This document shows positions 1 to 11,900 of a DNA stretch of 64,000 nucleotides, piece by piece (the stretch's first letter is position 1; every line of letters starts with the position of its first letter). The stretch is from Antedon mediterranea (taxonomy: Eukaryota > Echinodermata > Crinoidea > Comatulida > Antedonidae): contig NC_092679.1 of assembly GCF_964355755.1 (NCBI RefSeq), positions 22,568,432 to 22,632,431 of the forward strand. Direction: 5' to 3'. A program made the translations under genes and the position numbers. The notes beneath the pieces were generated by a model. That model saw only the letters and a list, made by a program, of their open reading frames with translations. It searched no databases and was not told the origin of the DNA.

Positions 1-1
1 T

Positions 2-901
2 GACGATGGTGTAGAACCGGTCAATGCAAACAGATCAGCAGACACCATTACAGAAAAAGGGATGTCTGACCAACGCGTTCTTGCTAATGGTCACCAGACG
101 CCATTGCTTTCTCCTTCCTCGTCACCAGATCATCAAATCAGTACTCGTAAAAAACCAACTGGCAAAGTCTCCCCTTTTATTTACAATGATCCGGAAAAAA
201 TGGCTTCAACGTTGTATTTGATAAATGGAAAATCTCTTGAAGATTCAGCAGAAGCTAGTCTTTACGAGACAGACAAACGCAGACATAACAAATATAAAGA
301 TATATTACCGCCAATTAAGACAGACAATAGGACGACGACGCGTCATCACAAACATCTAACGCGTCATCATGACAAACATCAAACGCATAGACATCCAAAA
401 GAATCTAAAGACACTAGTGATATTTTAAGGCTGCCGTCTTTGGAGACGTTTAAAGAGTATGACATCTCGAAATCCGTAGACATCGCTCCTCCCATTGACT
501 TCCTTCACCTTCCAGACATCCAGAGAAGTTATGATAGTGGTTTTGAGACTAGGAGCAATGGCAGTGACTCAAATAAGAACGATGCTATCAACAATCACGT
601 CTCAAATATTCCGAAACTACCTGAAACCATATCGGGTTCTAATTCCTTTTTAGTATCTGGTGTTCAAGTAAAATCTAATGGTAGAAAACATATCTCTAAG
701 CGAACTAACCCGGCCAGGAGTCCAGACAGTGTTGGGAAAAAGAAAAAGAAGAAATCTAAAAGCAAACATTCAAAATGTTATGACAGCAGCAAAGAATATA
801 AATTTAAATTAGATTCGAGCGAAGATTATAATATTGGAAGTCCTACCATCGTTAGAAAGGAACTTATAAATTCAAATGATGACGTTGACTATGATATATA
901 A
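2..901 (+). CDS. C-terminal exon of an unrecognised lysine/serine-rich protein (5' partial)
   Basis: The frame ending at the TAA at 899-901 is open back to the window edge, so this is the last coding exon of a gene that starts to the left. I do not recognise the protein. The visible 300 residues are hydrophilic and look disordered: a His/Arg/Lys-rich stretch in the middle (HHKHL...HHDKH), scattered Ser/Asp, and a lysine run followed by KSKSKHSK near the C-terminus. There is no membrane segment and no obvious folded domain. An ATG at 62 lies in frame but need not be the start. A splice acceptor at 51-52 (ttacag) is possible but has a poor pyrimidine tract. Poly(A) signals follow within 80 bases. 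Confidence 0.6.
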   Translation, partial: DDGVEPVNANRSADTITEKGMSDQRVLANGHQTPLLSPSSSPDHQISTRKKPTGKVSPFIYNDPEKMASTLYLINGKSLEDSAEASLYETDKRRHNKYKDILPPIKTDNRTTTRHHKHLTRHHDKHQTHRHPKESKDTSDILRLPSLETFKEYDISKSVDIAPPIDFLHLPDIQRSYDSGFETRSNGSDSNKNDAINNHVSNIPKLPETISGSNSFLVSGVQVKSNGRKHISKRTNPARSPDSVGKKKKKKSKSKHSKCYDSSKEYKFKLDSSEDYNIGSPTIVRKELINSNDDVDYDI

Positions 902-1755
902 TGACGTCTTTTTTTACCTAAATAAAAACAAGATTATAAAAGCCAGCTTATCGGTATTAGTCTTCTGTTTTGTTGAGAAATAAAGCATTCATGCGGCAAC
1001 CAATTGGTTGTCGAGAGTAGTAATAAAGCATAGGCAAACAATTGGTTGTCGAGAGGAGTAACAACACTTCTCTGCCATAAAAGTAGTAACGAAACCAATC
1101 AAAAGATGGAAAAGATGCAATATACATGGCCACTTTATGTACCTTTTAAAAAAAGGAATACGTGCGGGATGCATTAATTTTACTAACGTGTTAGTTAAGG
1201 CACAGAAATTGGCATAATGCATGAGATAATGTAAAAGATTACACGATAGCTGTTCTGACCTATTTTGCATACAGGCTCCCTAGTTGCAAATTTCTGAGTT
1301 CGGAATGTTGTTGATTTGATTTTCATATCTAAGTTTACTCAGTCATCAAGTTGTTCCTGGAACAACATTGCTATTAATTTGTTGTGCGGTTGGAAGTCAT
1401 TAGACTGATTTGTGTTTTCGTTTACTGATTGTACATTGCCAACAAGCAAATAATGAAATGAAAATTATGTGTTAATGATTAGTCTGTAATGCTTCCATTA
1501 AATGATTACAAGATATAGTTACACACTGCTTTTCTTTATTTTAAATATTGTATACTAGTGTAGCAATTCACAATGTACACTAAATACGACTGCAGCGCGC
1601 CATAGATTATAATGCAAAACAAGAAACCCACCAAACGCATGAGGGCGCATGATTGTTATTGTTATTGTTGAGTCGGTGGTGGTGTGAGAGTTTTTGTAAA
1701 GAAGAAACCTCAGTAAAATTGCGTCGAAATAACTGTTTAAGGTTCATATTTTAAG
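902..1755. other. Intergenic: 3' UTR of the first gene and DCAF5 upstream region
   Basis: No gene seen. It holds a short direct duplication: CAATTGGTTGTCGAGAG at 1001-1017 and again at 1039-1055, each about 20 bases after an ATAAAGCAT. The last 150 bases before 1756 are the probable DCAF5 promoter and 5' UTR, with slightly higher GC (gcgcgcc near 1595) and no TATA box that I can place. Confidence 0.5.
921..984 (+). terminator. Poly(A) signals of the first gene
   Basis: AATAAA occurs at 921-926 and again at 979-984, 20 and 78 bases after the stop codon. This fits the 3' end of the upstream gene. Confidence 0.5.
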
Positions 1756-4700
1756 ATGGCCCAAAGGCAATGGGCACATGGAAAACCCATGTCTTATTTG
1801 ACATATTATAAACATCGACAAATAACAGATAATCCACAATTTACCAACCGTTTTCTAAGCCGACGATTTGCAGACAGTGAAGGCCTGTACAGAAAAAACC
1901 TGACGGGCCATTTCGGCTGCATCAACGCAATAGAATTTAGCAACAATGGGGGGAATTTTCTTGCATCCGGTAAGAGCCCATGGGTCTAGTAGTAATTTTT
2001 ATCTTTATTTGCTTGAAATTATAAATATAATTGATGTGTAATAACAGTTTTAAATACTATGTATTTGTATTTTGTTATTTTTATTTTTTTGAATTTTCAA
2101 TCATTGTTACATTGTTTTTTTTTTGGCCTGTTATAAATCAATAATAATAATATTAATAATTATTAGATATTAAAATATTAATTATTATGGTATTGATTTT
2201 TTGTATATTTTCAAAGTGTGTTTTATGCACAAAATTAACGATTGACCCCTGGATTAAAATAGCCAACCCAGTTATAATTATTATTTCATTGACTGTGATG
2301 ATATGAATTGATTTATGAATCGGTTGTCATTTTTTACAGGTGGAGATGATAGACGTATTGTACTCTGGAACATGCAGGATGCCCTCTCCAGCAGCTATCC
2401 ATCTACCAATTCAAAGAATAAAAACATTACAAAACAAAAATATGTCACTCTACGGGGAGAGCATCATTCCAACATATTTTCACTGGCTTTTGACAATCAA
2501 AATAAACATATTTTCTCTGGTGGTAATGATGCGCAGGTCCTTGTTCATGACATAAAAACGTAAGCAGATATTAGGGACAGATATCCAGGGCCGGGGAGTG
2601 CTAGGGGCCGAGAAACGCTAGGGGATGGTAGTCACTAGGGGATGGGGGAGCACTAGGGGTAAGGAAATGCTAGGGGCGGGGAGTGCTAATGTGTAGGGAA
2701 TGATAGGGTTGGGGAGTGCTAGGTTGTGTGGAGCTCAAGTGGATGATCAGCATTAGAGGATGGTGAGTGTTAGTGGATAAAGAGCGCAAGGGACACATGC
2801 TCCTCCTTTTAACAGCTAAAATGAAATTATTTATTAAATTGGTTAATGACTACTACTGTTAATGAATCTACATTTTGAAAGACTATTAATATCAATATGT
2901 TAGTGCTCCCCCGTTTATATCCTGGATCCACCCCTGGGTATTGATTATTAAGTAATCAGAATGACTCAGCTCTAAGCACACTAAAGTAAACCTGACTACC
3001 AAAGAATGTAGTACAAAGTATCATGAACATCGTAGCAGCATTTGAATGCAAACAGTGATTTGATTTTGCTTGAGCAAAAGTAAGCTTTAGATTTTGCCTG
3101 TGAGCGATCATAGCTGTACACCACTGCCCTTTTACTCTGCATGGAGTACCATTAAATATTACCATTTATAGAACTAATATTGAATGGCACATGGTATCAA
3201 ATTAACCAATCAGATAATAAGGATACACTCAGGTGTGTATTATAACATGGAGTACTGTAATTAATTAATGATTATATTTTACCTTTTTCAGTGGCGAAAC
3301 CATAGACGTTTTTCTTCATGAAGATGCTGTCTTTGGCGTTGTTGTTGATCCAAGTAATGATAACGTATTTGCCAGCGCTGGTGATGACGGTAGAGTGCTG
3401 TTGTGGGACATTCGGGAACCGAGCCACCACGGTAACTAACTCAATGCTAACTAGTTTCGCAGTCTAAAGTGCCTAGCTTACCTGGATAAACCGACAATAG
3501 CCCTTTCAACCTTAAAGAGCGAAATATAACTCGAAAAGTAGAAATTTTCATTGAACACCCTTTCCCCAAATTTTTTTTTTTTAAATTTTATTTTATGTCT
3601 TTAGGCAATGTGGCCAAGGATTACCAATAGTGAATTAATCACTGTCCTATCAGATAGGTGGTAATCCCCTTGATACATACAAATAGTATAGTCCATGAAG
3701 TACTTTTTCTTGGCTACTAGAGATTTACTTTGAGATGTCTATAAAATGACTATAAGTAAAGCTTCAAAGATGTTTGCACTGACTGTACTCACCATTTCTA
3801 ACATTTTATTCTTCTAGAGCCGTTCGTTTTGGCCAATTATGCAACTTCATTTCACGGTGTGGTCTACCATCCAATAGAATCTAGGTTTTTAGCGACTGCT
3901 AATTGCAAAGAAGGACTAGCATTATGGGATGTTCGCAAACCAAGAAGGTAAGTGTACTATTTTGACTTTTTTTTGGGTGAAAGGTCAAGTTTGTTTTTAA
4001 TTTTTTATCAAGTTTATTGAGAGAATACTACCATAACTGTAATTAAAAAAATATGAATAATGAATCTTCCATCTTTTAGTTGCCTGCTAAGGTATGGAGG
4101 AATACCCCAAAGTGCTATGAGTGTTTGTTTTGACCAGCTTGGCCGGAGAATCTTTGGCCTAAGAAGACGACTACCACCTGTCCTTTACGATATACACAGC
4201 CCTGTCCCGACATATCAATTTGACCACTCAGGTTACTACAATTCATGTACAATGAAGACTGGCTGTTTTGCAGGGGATAAACACCAGGTAAGATGAGAGG
4301 GGGAAGGGTGTTAGAGAGTAGGGGAGTTACAGGGGGAATCGAAGTTTCCCTCTACTCTAGGCCAACATGTTTGTTTTTCAATCTTATTACCAAACATATA
4401 TGTTCACATATACCATAACAGTGCTATTCACAAAGTTCCATTTCCTTCCAAATTTTAATTATGTTTGTTCTCAGACAATTACCTTTTTAAAATATTTCCT
4501 TCATCTTTCATTCTGATAGTGTCATCGTGTTCAAAAATGTGAATATAGGTAGGTTCCATATTGCCACTGTATATCCTATATGACATACAGTACACATTAA
4601 TAGACCAATTCAACACTACTTTAGGTCATATTTTAACATACATGCACTACATTTTGTTTGCACGGATCAGCTAAATCTAGTTCTGATTTTTGTTTTGCAG

Positions 4701-6602
4701 TATGTTGTATCAGGCTCAGATGACTTCAACCTTTATATTTGGAAAGTACCAGAAGGCCCTATTGAAGGTATTGGCTGTTTTTGCAATGACCTGCGACCTA
4801 AAAACGAATTCTTTCATGTAAATTCGTTGTGCGTATGCCAGTGAAGTTAGGACATCACTTGCTATTCCTTGATGCAGTTGTGGTGGTTTCTAGGTCCAGT
4901 TTTGGTCATCTCAAATCCTAACGTTCCCTAATGTTTACCCATGCATAATTCCAAAAATCATCATATGAAAGTATCACAGTAGAGGTCACAGTAGAGGTCA
5001 TAGTAGAGGTCATAGTAGAGGTCATAGTACCATTATGACGTTTGAGGGCCTCGGGAGAACAGTGGCAAAATCATACAAAGATATCGGAGACATTCTTTTC
5101 TCAGATTTTTCTAAATTTATTTTCACAGCAGGAGGAATTGGTGAAGCACACATGGTACTACAAGGTCATAGGTCAATTGTAAATCAAGTTTGCTTCAATA
5201 GATACAATCACATGATAGCTAGTTCAGGAGTTGAGAAAGTTATAAAGGTGAGTCTATTTAAAGTTGTTTTATAGCAGGGGTGTAGTTTACGATTTGTGCA
5301 ACCAGCCTACGCCTCTGCAAGAAAGCAATGGCATTATATATGACACTCTATTAACAGTAAATAGACAATCAAAAAATGGCAGCCCAGTATATTGATAAAA
5401 TTTAGTTCTGGTACATTTTATATTTAAAAATATAATTTTTTAAATAACATTCATTCAAATTTTAGATATGGAGCCCATTTGCTTTGCCTGAAAGTCGTGG
5501 TAGCTTAAAAGGCGACCAAGATTTGTGGGAAGTGGATCGACCAATGTACAATCGCGGCGAATACCTGAACCTAATGATGAGCAGCAGCTCTGCGTTATCG
5601 TACGACTTCAGTAACCAGTCAATGGAAGAGGACCCGCGAATGATTGCATTCTTTGATTCCTTAGTCCAGCGAGAAGTGGATGGCGGCTTCAGTGACGCCT
5701 CTGACAGCGATATAAATTCAGACCATTTGGTGTCGGTCGACACTGAGTTGCTGGATCATCTAGTGAATCAATCAGACTCCGACACGACAGACACAACGAT
5801 CATTCTACAGCTTGATAGTTATCAGGCGCCCTCTGTCGTAAACCCTGAGTATACTTCAGATGAAACCACCAGCAATAATGACTCTTTAAAACCATCTTGT
5901 TCCAGAAATAAAAGAGCTGCCGAAGAGTCTTCCAGTAGCAGTGAAATGACTGACACGGATGAAGAAGGAAGGTTGCTTTATGAACGTTACTGCGCGAAAC
6001 AGCGTGAACTCGCACGTAAAAATAAAAAAATGAAATTGACCAATGAGCAATCAGATAACAAAATAGTTAGTCTTCGTCAAAGACTAGCCTGTAAGAAGGC
6101 ACTTAAGAGTAAGATGCATAAAAAATCGTCAAAGACTTCGTCTGTAAAAATTGTAATCGGTAGTTCTGATAATGCTTCAAGCGATGAAGAAGATGAATTG
6201 CGTAAGTCACACTTATTACCGCCAAAAAACACGCTAACTTCACATCAGAATTTCATACGATCTTTGCGAAAAAGAATCACTGGATTAAGTAACGAACATT
6301 CTTCAAATAGTCAAAATGCAGAACACATTGAATTAAAAACAAACACTGAATTTAAATTAGTTGACTTGTTGGAAGATGACAGCGAAAATAATAAAAGTAC
6401 TACGAAAAAGACGCCCTCACAGTCTGATAATGATCAACCGTCTTGCAGCTGGACTGCATCTCAATCTGAAAATCAATCAAATATTCACTCTCAAGTAGAT
6501 AATGAACAACAAAACACTGATAATGACTCTCAAGATAGATTAGAATTTAAGCCTAAGAAAAAGAAATCTAAAAGGCAATATCGCTCTAGTAAAGATGATT
6601 AA
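1756..6602 (+). CDS. DCAF5: DCAF5-like WD40 protein, CUL4-DDB1 substrate receptor
   Basis: Exons 1756-1969, 2340-2559, 3292-3431, 3818-3947, 4080-4287, 4701-4767, 5132-5247 and 5466-6602 join to 743 codons plus stop. The N-terminal half is a WD40 propeller closely resembling vertebrate DCAF5 (GHFGCINAIEFSNNGG, GEHHSNIF, RRRLPPVLYDIHS, GHRSIVNQV, GVEKVIKIWSP). DDB1-binding WDxR motifs are visible as WDIR at residues 183-186 and WDVR at 228-231. DCAF5 is known as a substrate adaptor of the CUL4-DDB1 ubiquitin ligase. After the propeller comes a conserved segment (FSNQSMEEDPRMIAFFDSLV), then a Ser/Asp/Glu-rich, probably disordered tail ending in a basic patch. Vertebrate DCAF5 is about 200 residues longer, and the difference lies in this tail. 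Exon 7 has a tandem CAGCAG acceptor. All junctions are GT-AG. Confidence 0.95.
2582..2810. repeat. Degenerate G-rich tandem repeat in DCAF5 intron 2
   Basis: Imperfect repetition of a roughly 18-25 base phrase around gctaggggatggggag. The copies are diverged, so the exact period is unclear. Confidence 0.5.
4979..5030. repeat. 12-bp tandem repeat in DCAF5 intron 6
   Basis: Four copies of AGTAGAGGTCAT/C in a row, just upstream of exon 7. Confidence 0.7.
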
Positions 6603-7762
6603 GAAAAAGATTATTATTTATAAATATTATTTACTTTTGAATGCATCTGGCATTACTGTTTATTTAATTTTAATTTATTATATTCCTTCACACATGTTAA
6701 TACTATAATGGAAAGAGAACAGAATGCGTGTTAATTTACTACTCAAACCATTGAAATGTGTGGGTAATTAAATCTGTTATAGGACCTTGAGACGCATGTA
6801 CTATATGCATGATTGCTATTCAGTTTATAAGCACAATGTACGTACAAAGACAAAGCATAGCCGCTGTATATTATTCAGCCTAAAAAAGTTACTCTGCGAG
6901 TTGAATATATTGTGTTTGAGAATACTGTTTGATATTGGGTCGAGATTTAAGCTTGGTTCACACAACAACATAGGTGCAATAAGGTTGATTGCAAATAGCA
7001 TGCATGATGGGACGTTTGGGAGCAAACATCACACATTGTGCAATGATGTTCCTCGTGAAATCAAGCTATTTGCGATAAACCTTATGCAAGTGAGTTGACC
7101 ATCACAAGTGACAGTTCAAATAATCCATTGTATTATTTATAGTGAGCTTATGACCAAGTGCGAACAAAGCCTTAGTACTTAAAGCATTTTAAAGGTACAT
7201 TCACACTGAGCCTAGGTACCGGATGAAAAATGGGTGTAGTGTTTAATAGAACCTCCATTCACTCTGTATGTGTGTAATTGGATAATGTAACATAGCTTGG
7301 AGTTTCCAACAGCAGGTAGCTTTAAGTTACATTTGCACCGTGTTATATCCATTTTCACCTGGTGTGAACATAGTCTTAAAATAACGGTGTTCAGCTGAAC
7401 CTTACAATGCATGTACAGTAACTCTTTGTATTGTATTGGTGTACAAAATAACACAATTTAAAATAAATGTGTACAAGTAAAATATTTATTTATAAAACTT
7501 ATTTGTGTACAGTAGTAAAAGGATACAGATAAACTAACATACCATTTTTTTTTATCAACGACAGACTACAGATAAGTTTGTTTATTATTTAACAAATAGT
7601 ACAGTATACCCTACAATTAATTTTAATCATTGGCATTTAGTTAAGTCAAAAAATTGCAGTCACGGTCAACCATGCATTGCAATTTATTATTTTCTATTGT
7701 TACCAATGTTTCTAATTAAAAAAAGCATTTATTTCTTTGATAAAGAAGTCAATTAACTTGCA

Positions 7763-7820
7763 TTAAGATAAGATAAGATAACTTTTATTGATCCTCAAAA
7801 AGGAAATTCATTGCTCGTCA
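7763..7820 (-). repeat. Probable LINE-type 3' tail
   Basis: On the minus strand this reads caatgaatttcc ... ggatcaataaaagttatc, followed by (TTATC)n. From memory this resembles the 3' end of widespread non-LTR retrotransposons. Only the tail is present. Confidence 0.35.
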
Positions 7821-8763
7821 TAATAACAAGAAAACACAATAAAAACAAATATATCATAAAACCATTTATATAAAAACATCAAAAAATACAAGATAAAATT
7901 ATCTTCTTGACTTAAAGATGGAATGATATGAGTTCTACTGTATTGAAAAAAAAATGGGCACAAAACTCATTTCCCTTTCATGGGTACTGCAAGTGAAAAA
8001 ATACCCTCAATTAATAAAGCAAATATGAACTTTCACCCACAAACTATGCAAGATTTCGAGTGCAAAAGTCATTCTATGCATTCTCAGAAAATGAATGTGT
8101 CAAGAATGACTGTTAGACTCAATAGCTATGTAGTCATGTGATGAACTAGTTTCATCGACAAATTGTTCAGCCCCCACAGTACATTTTTATAATCTTGGCA
8201 AATTATTAAATTTGTATGTGTAGCACAAACTAAAACAAAACTACAGTATATTTTTAATATTAACTAAATCCCATTTAACAAAATAAATATAATCTGAAAT
8301 TATATTAGTTATATAATATATTATCTGTATACATAATTATTCACACAAATTGTATTTATATAAAAATATTTAAATGTATCTTCTATGTAAAAAACATTAA
8401 TTTTTGTCGTCAATAAACCCTCAGTATTGCGACAGTCGACTTACCATGTTGCATTGTGGGATTAACCAGTTTAAAGAAGTATTAACATAAGCCGTATATA
8501 CAAGGTAATCTTTTATTTTCATATTTAAAATTCATAAATCTGTGACTAACCAAGCCAATTGAGAAGAATTTTAAACATTTAGTACAGCAGTTAATTCTAT
8601 TATTAATTAATTTTATCCTATTTGTTTAAAAAATATACAATATAATTTACAATAAATTGTTATTGAATACTTCCTAAACATTAACTTCTTCCCACATCCT
8701 TGTACATCAGAATTTGCTACACAAATACCTTAACCAAGCAATGTTGTTATAATAGCGTTCTTT

Positions 8764-8909
8764 AAGCTCTGTCTACACTATCAAACTAGTGTGATGTGCC
8801 CAAATATAGTAGCGATATGCTTAAATATGGTAGTGATATGACATCATCATGTCCATATATGGGCACATTTTTTTTGCCACATAAAGTTTGATAGTGTAAA
8901 CAGAGCTTA
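8764..8909. mobile_element. Family-A inverted-repeat element (MITE), copy 1
   Basis: Ends are AGCTCTGTCTACACTATCAA and its inverted copy. The interior has the family core (gtgatgtgcccaaatatg, atgacatcatcatg, gggcacat). The flanks are TA-rich. It is non-coding. Confidence 0.85.
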
Positions 8910-8931
8910 AGTAGAACCAATTCACTTTCAC

Positions 8932-11900
8932 TTAGTTCAGGAACCTTATACTCATCATCTGTCCTGGATCATTTCTTTCAAGGGCCTGCAACAAAAGAAA
9001 TTTGATTAATTAAAATCTTAAAACAAAGTATAAAAAATAAGTACAATATTTTAGGCATACATTAAATGTTACAATATGGAGAAGGATCACAACTGGAATG
9101 TGAATCCTTATCTCGTTAACTACAGTAAATAGAATAAGTATGATAATCAGAATAAATCTATAGATCATTTCCTCTCACAATTTGTTTTGTTAAGAAGGAA
9201 AGCAGATAGCAAATTTGCCAAGCCTGCCTCCTAGGTCCATGTTCTATATATAATTCACAGTAGGGTGCTATAAAACAAATAATGAATGTTTTATTGTATT
9301 CATTGAATGGAGAGAATATTTCATGAGTTGCAAAACTAACTGCTCTATTAAACACGGCTCCGTCTTGTTAAATAGATCAGTCAATCTTTCAACTCATGAA
9401 ATATTCACACTATTCAACTCACAAACATGCATTATTTGTACTATATACTAATTGGAAGAAATTCGCACAGTATTAGGGAGTTTTCGCAACCTTACGAATA
9501 CGATAACGAAAACGTCACATTTGTGAAACTTTTGAGCTGATCCCCATTTCATATTCGTAAAGCGTATTCGTGTTGACGAATATCACCAGTCATATTCGTG
9601 AACTACAAAACGAGTATAGTTTTTGATCTATTTTGCACATTTTGCATTTGAATCAGGAATGATTCATGATTATAATATAATTATACTTTTATTGAAAGTA
9701 ATTTACTAAAGTAATTTACTAAAATGCCAGGTCAATTTTGATAAATAGCAGTTTTTAAAGTCCTCACTCGCTTTGATGTTACGCTAGGCCTAGGCAGCCA
9801 AGCACCAAGCAACACGTACCTGCGCTTTGCTCAAATTTACAGCAGTCATATTTTGGGCAGCACCCTCAATATTTCGTTGCCATGCGAAACAGATTTTTAC
9901 TGGCTTACGAAAAACGATTACGTCGTGTGCGTGACGTATCCGTTTTCGTAAGATTGCGAAAACTCCCTATTAACTTCAAAATAACAAACCTTTGAAAAGT
10001 TTTCAAATGTGATATGTCCCACATTATCCTGGTCCGACTCTTTGATGGTTCGATCAGCAATTAATCCGAGTTGATCGTCCGTGATGTTGTTGCCAACCAT
10101 CATCTCCAAGACAACAAGCAGTTCATCTTTGCTGATTTTATCATCGCCGTCAAGATCGTACATCTTGAATGCAACTATGAAATGTAAAGATATAATTTCA
10201 ATATTAACCATAGAGATAATATAAGCCAATGGCAAGAGTGCATTCAACAACCATAGAGATAATATAAGCTAATGGCAAGAGTGCATTCAACAACCATAGA
10301 GATAATATAAGCTAATGGCAAGAGTGCATTCAACAACCATAGAGATAATATAAGCTAATGGCAAGAGTGCATTCAACAACCATAGAGATAATATAAGCTA
10401 ATGGCAAGAGTGCATTCAACAACCATAGAGATAATATAAGCTAATGGCAAGAGTGCATTCAACAACCATAGAGATAATATAAGCTAATGGCAAGAGTGCA
10501 TTCAACAACCATAGAGATAATATAAGCTAATGGCAAGAGTACATTCAACAACCATAGAGATAATATAAGCTAATGGCAAGAGTACATTCAACAACCATAG
10601 AGATAATATAAGCTAATGGCAAGAGTGCATTCAACTAGGTGAACAACTCTTTAAAATGGCCACTGTATCTTGAAAAAGTATTGGAGTTGAAGAGAGACTC
10701 TCTAATTGCCATATAATGCCTCTATGAATTTTAAATAAAAGTGATTTCCATTCCATCAGGAATATTACGGTAATTCACCAAATCCTAGTCTGGGTTCCAG
10801 ACGGAGTTTTGTCTTAATATTAGTAAAAAGATAAATATTTTGGCACATATGGCGTTTCATACGTATACTACTTGATTTTGTATTTTCAGACAAAAATCGC
10901 GGTCGAAATAAAAACAAATAAAAAAAAAAAAAAAAGAAAATACACACTTGGGGCAAGTCTAACCAAATCCCTGCGTGTCTGTCCAGCTTTATTCAGAGAC
11001 TAGGGGTCGCACAGTCTACAAACTTGGTGGGTGGGTGCAGTTCGGAAAATAAAGAACAAGTTTGCGAGGTCGTCAAGGTCAAATTACAAAATTCTCAAAT
11101 TGCACTGATTGACTGAAACTTGGGTAAAGCAATCTTGAGGATAAAGTGCATATTAATCTGATATTGAGGAGGGAGTTAACCAAGATCATGCGATGTCAAA
11201 GGCCAAGGTAAAATTTCAAAATTGCTCAGATCGAGTTGAAACTTACATTTCAGTTTATTTTCAACACTATTAACAGCACCTGGTCCATCACTCTTTCTGA
11301 TTGGTCTAAATATTGCCAACGTTTTCATGAATTTCTTAAAGTCGATATTGCCATCTGGACTGTCAGCAAAAAAGGATTGTATGATGCGGTCGCCCAATGG
11401 ATTCACTGCCAGTTCTGGGATCCTTAGAAGATCTGACCGTCTTTTATTTGAAAGAAAAAATAATTATAGTTTGGATACAATTTTTACTGTACTTTATCAC
11501 TTTTTTAATTGTGTTGTATTTATCTTGGGGACCTTTATTTGATTATTACCATATTATACCCCAAAAAATAAACACCTCCCCGAATAACGCCACCCCTAAA
11601 AACACTCCTGATTAATAAACGCCCCAAACCGTTGATTCCAGTAAATACGGTAATAATTAAACAAATGTAATGCAGTGAAACAGTTTTTAAAAAGCATTGA
11701 CAATACAATACATACCCAAGTCTTCCACTACTAGTTTTGTCTAAACTAGTAAACCGGCTGTACAAGCGTAGAATTTGTTTGTGAGAAACTGTAATACAAA
11801 TATACAGTAAATTTAATTTTTTTTTACCAATATGTGACATTTAATGAATATTAGTTATACAGACCTGGCCACCAGGCTTGTTAATTGAGAGTTTTACTAG

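Larger units (their letters stand above)
6603..8931. other. Convergent intergenic region between DCAF5 and CHP1
   Basis: This holds the 3' UTRs of two genes that face each other. It is AT-rich, with an AATAAA at 7462-7467. Two repeats can be named: a probable LINE 3' tail (7763-7820) and one family-A inverted-repeat element (8764-8909). Small open frames here look random. Confidence 0.5.

Noticed and set aside
10206-10635. Regular repeats that might suggest a CRISPR-like array
   Set aside because: The units abut with no unique spacers, and the setting is a eukaryotic intron. It is a minisatellite.
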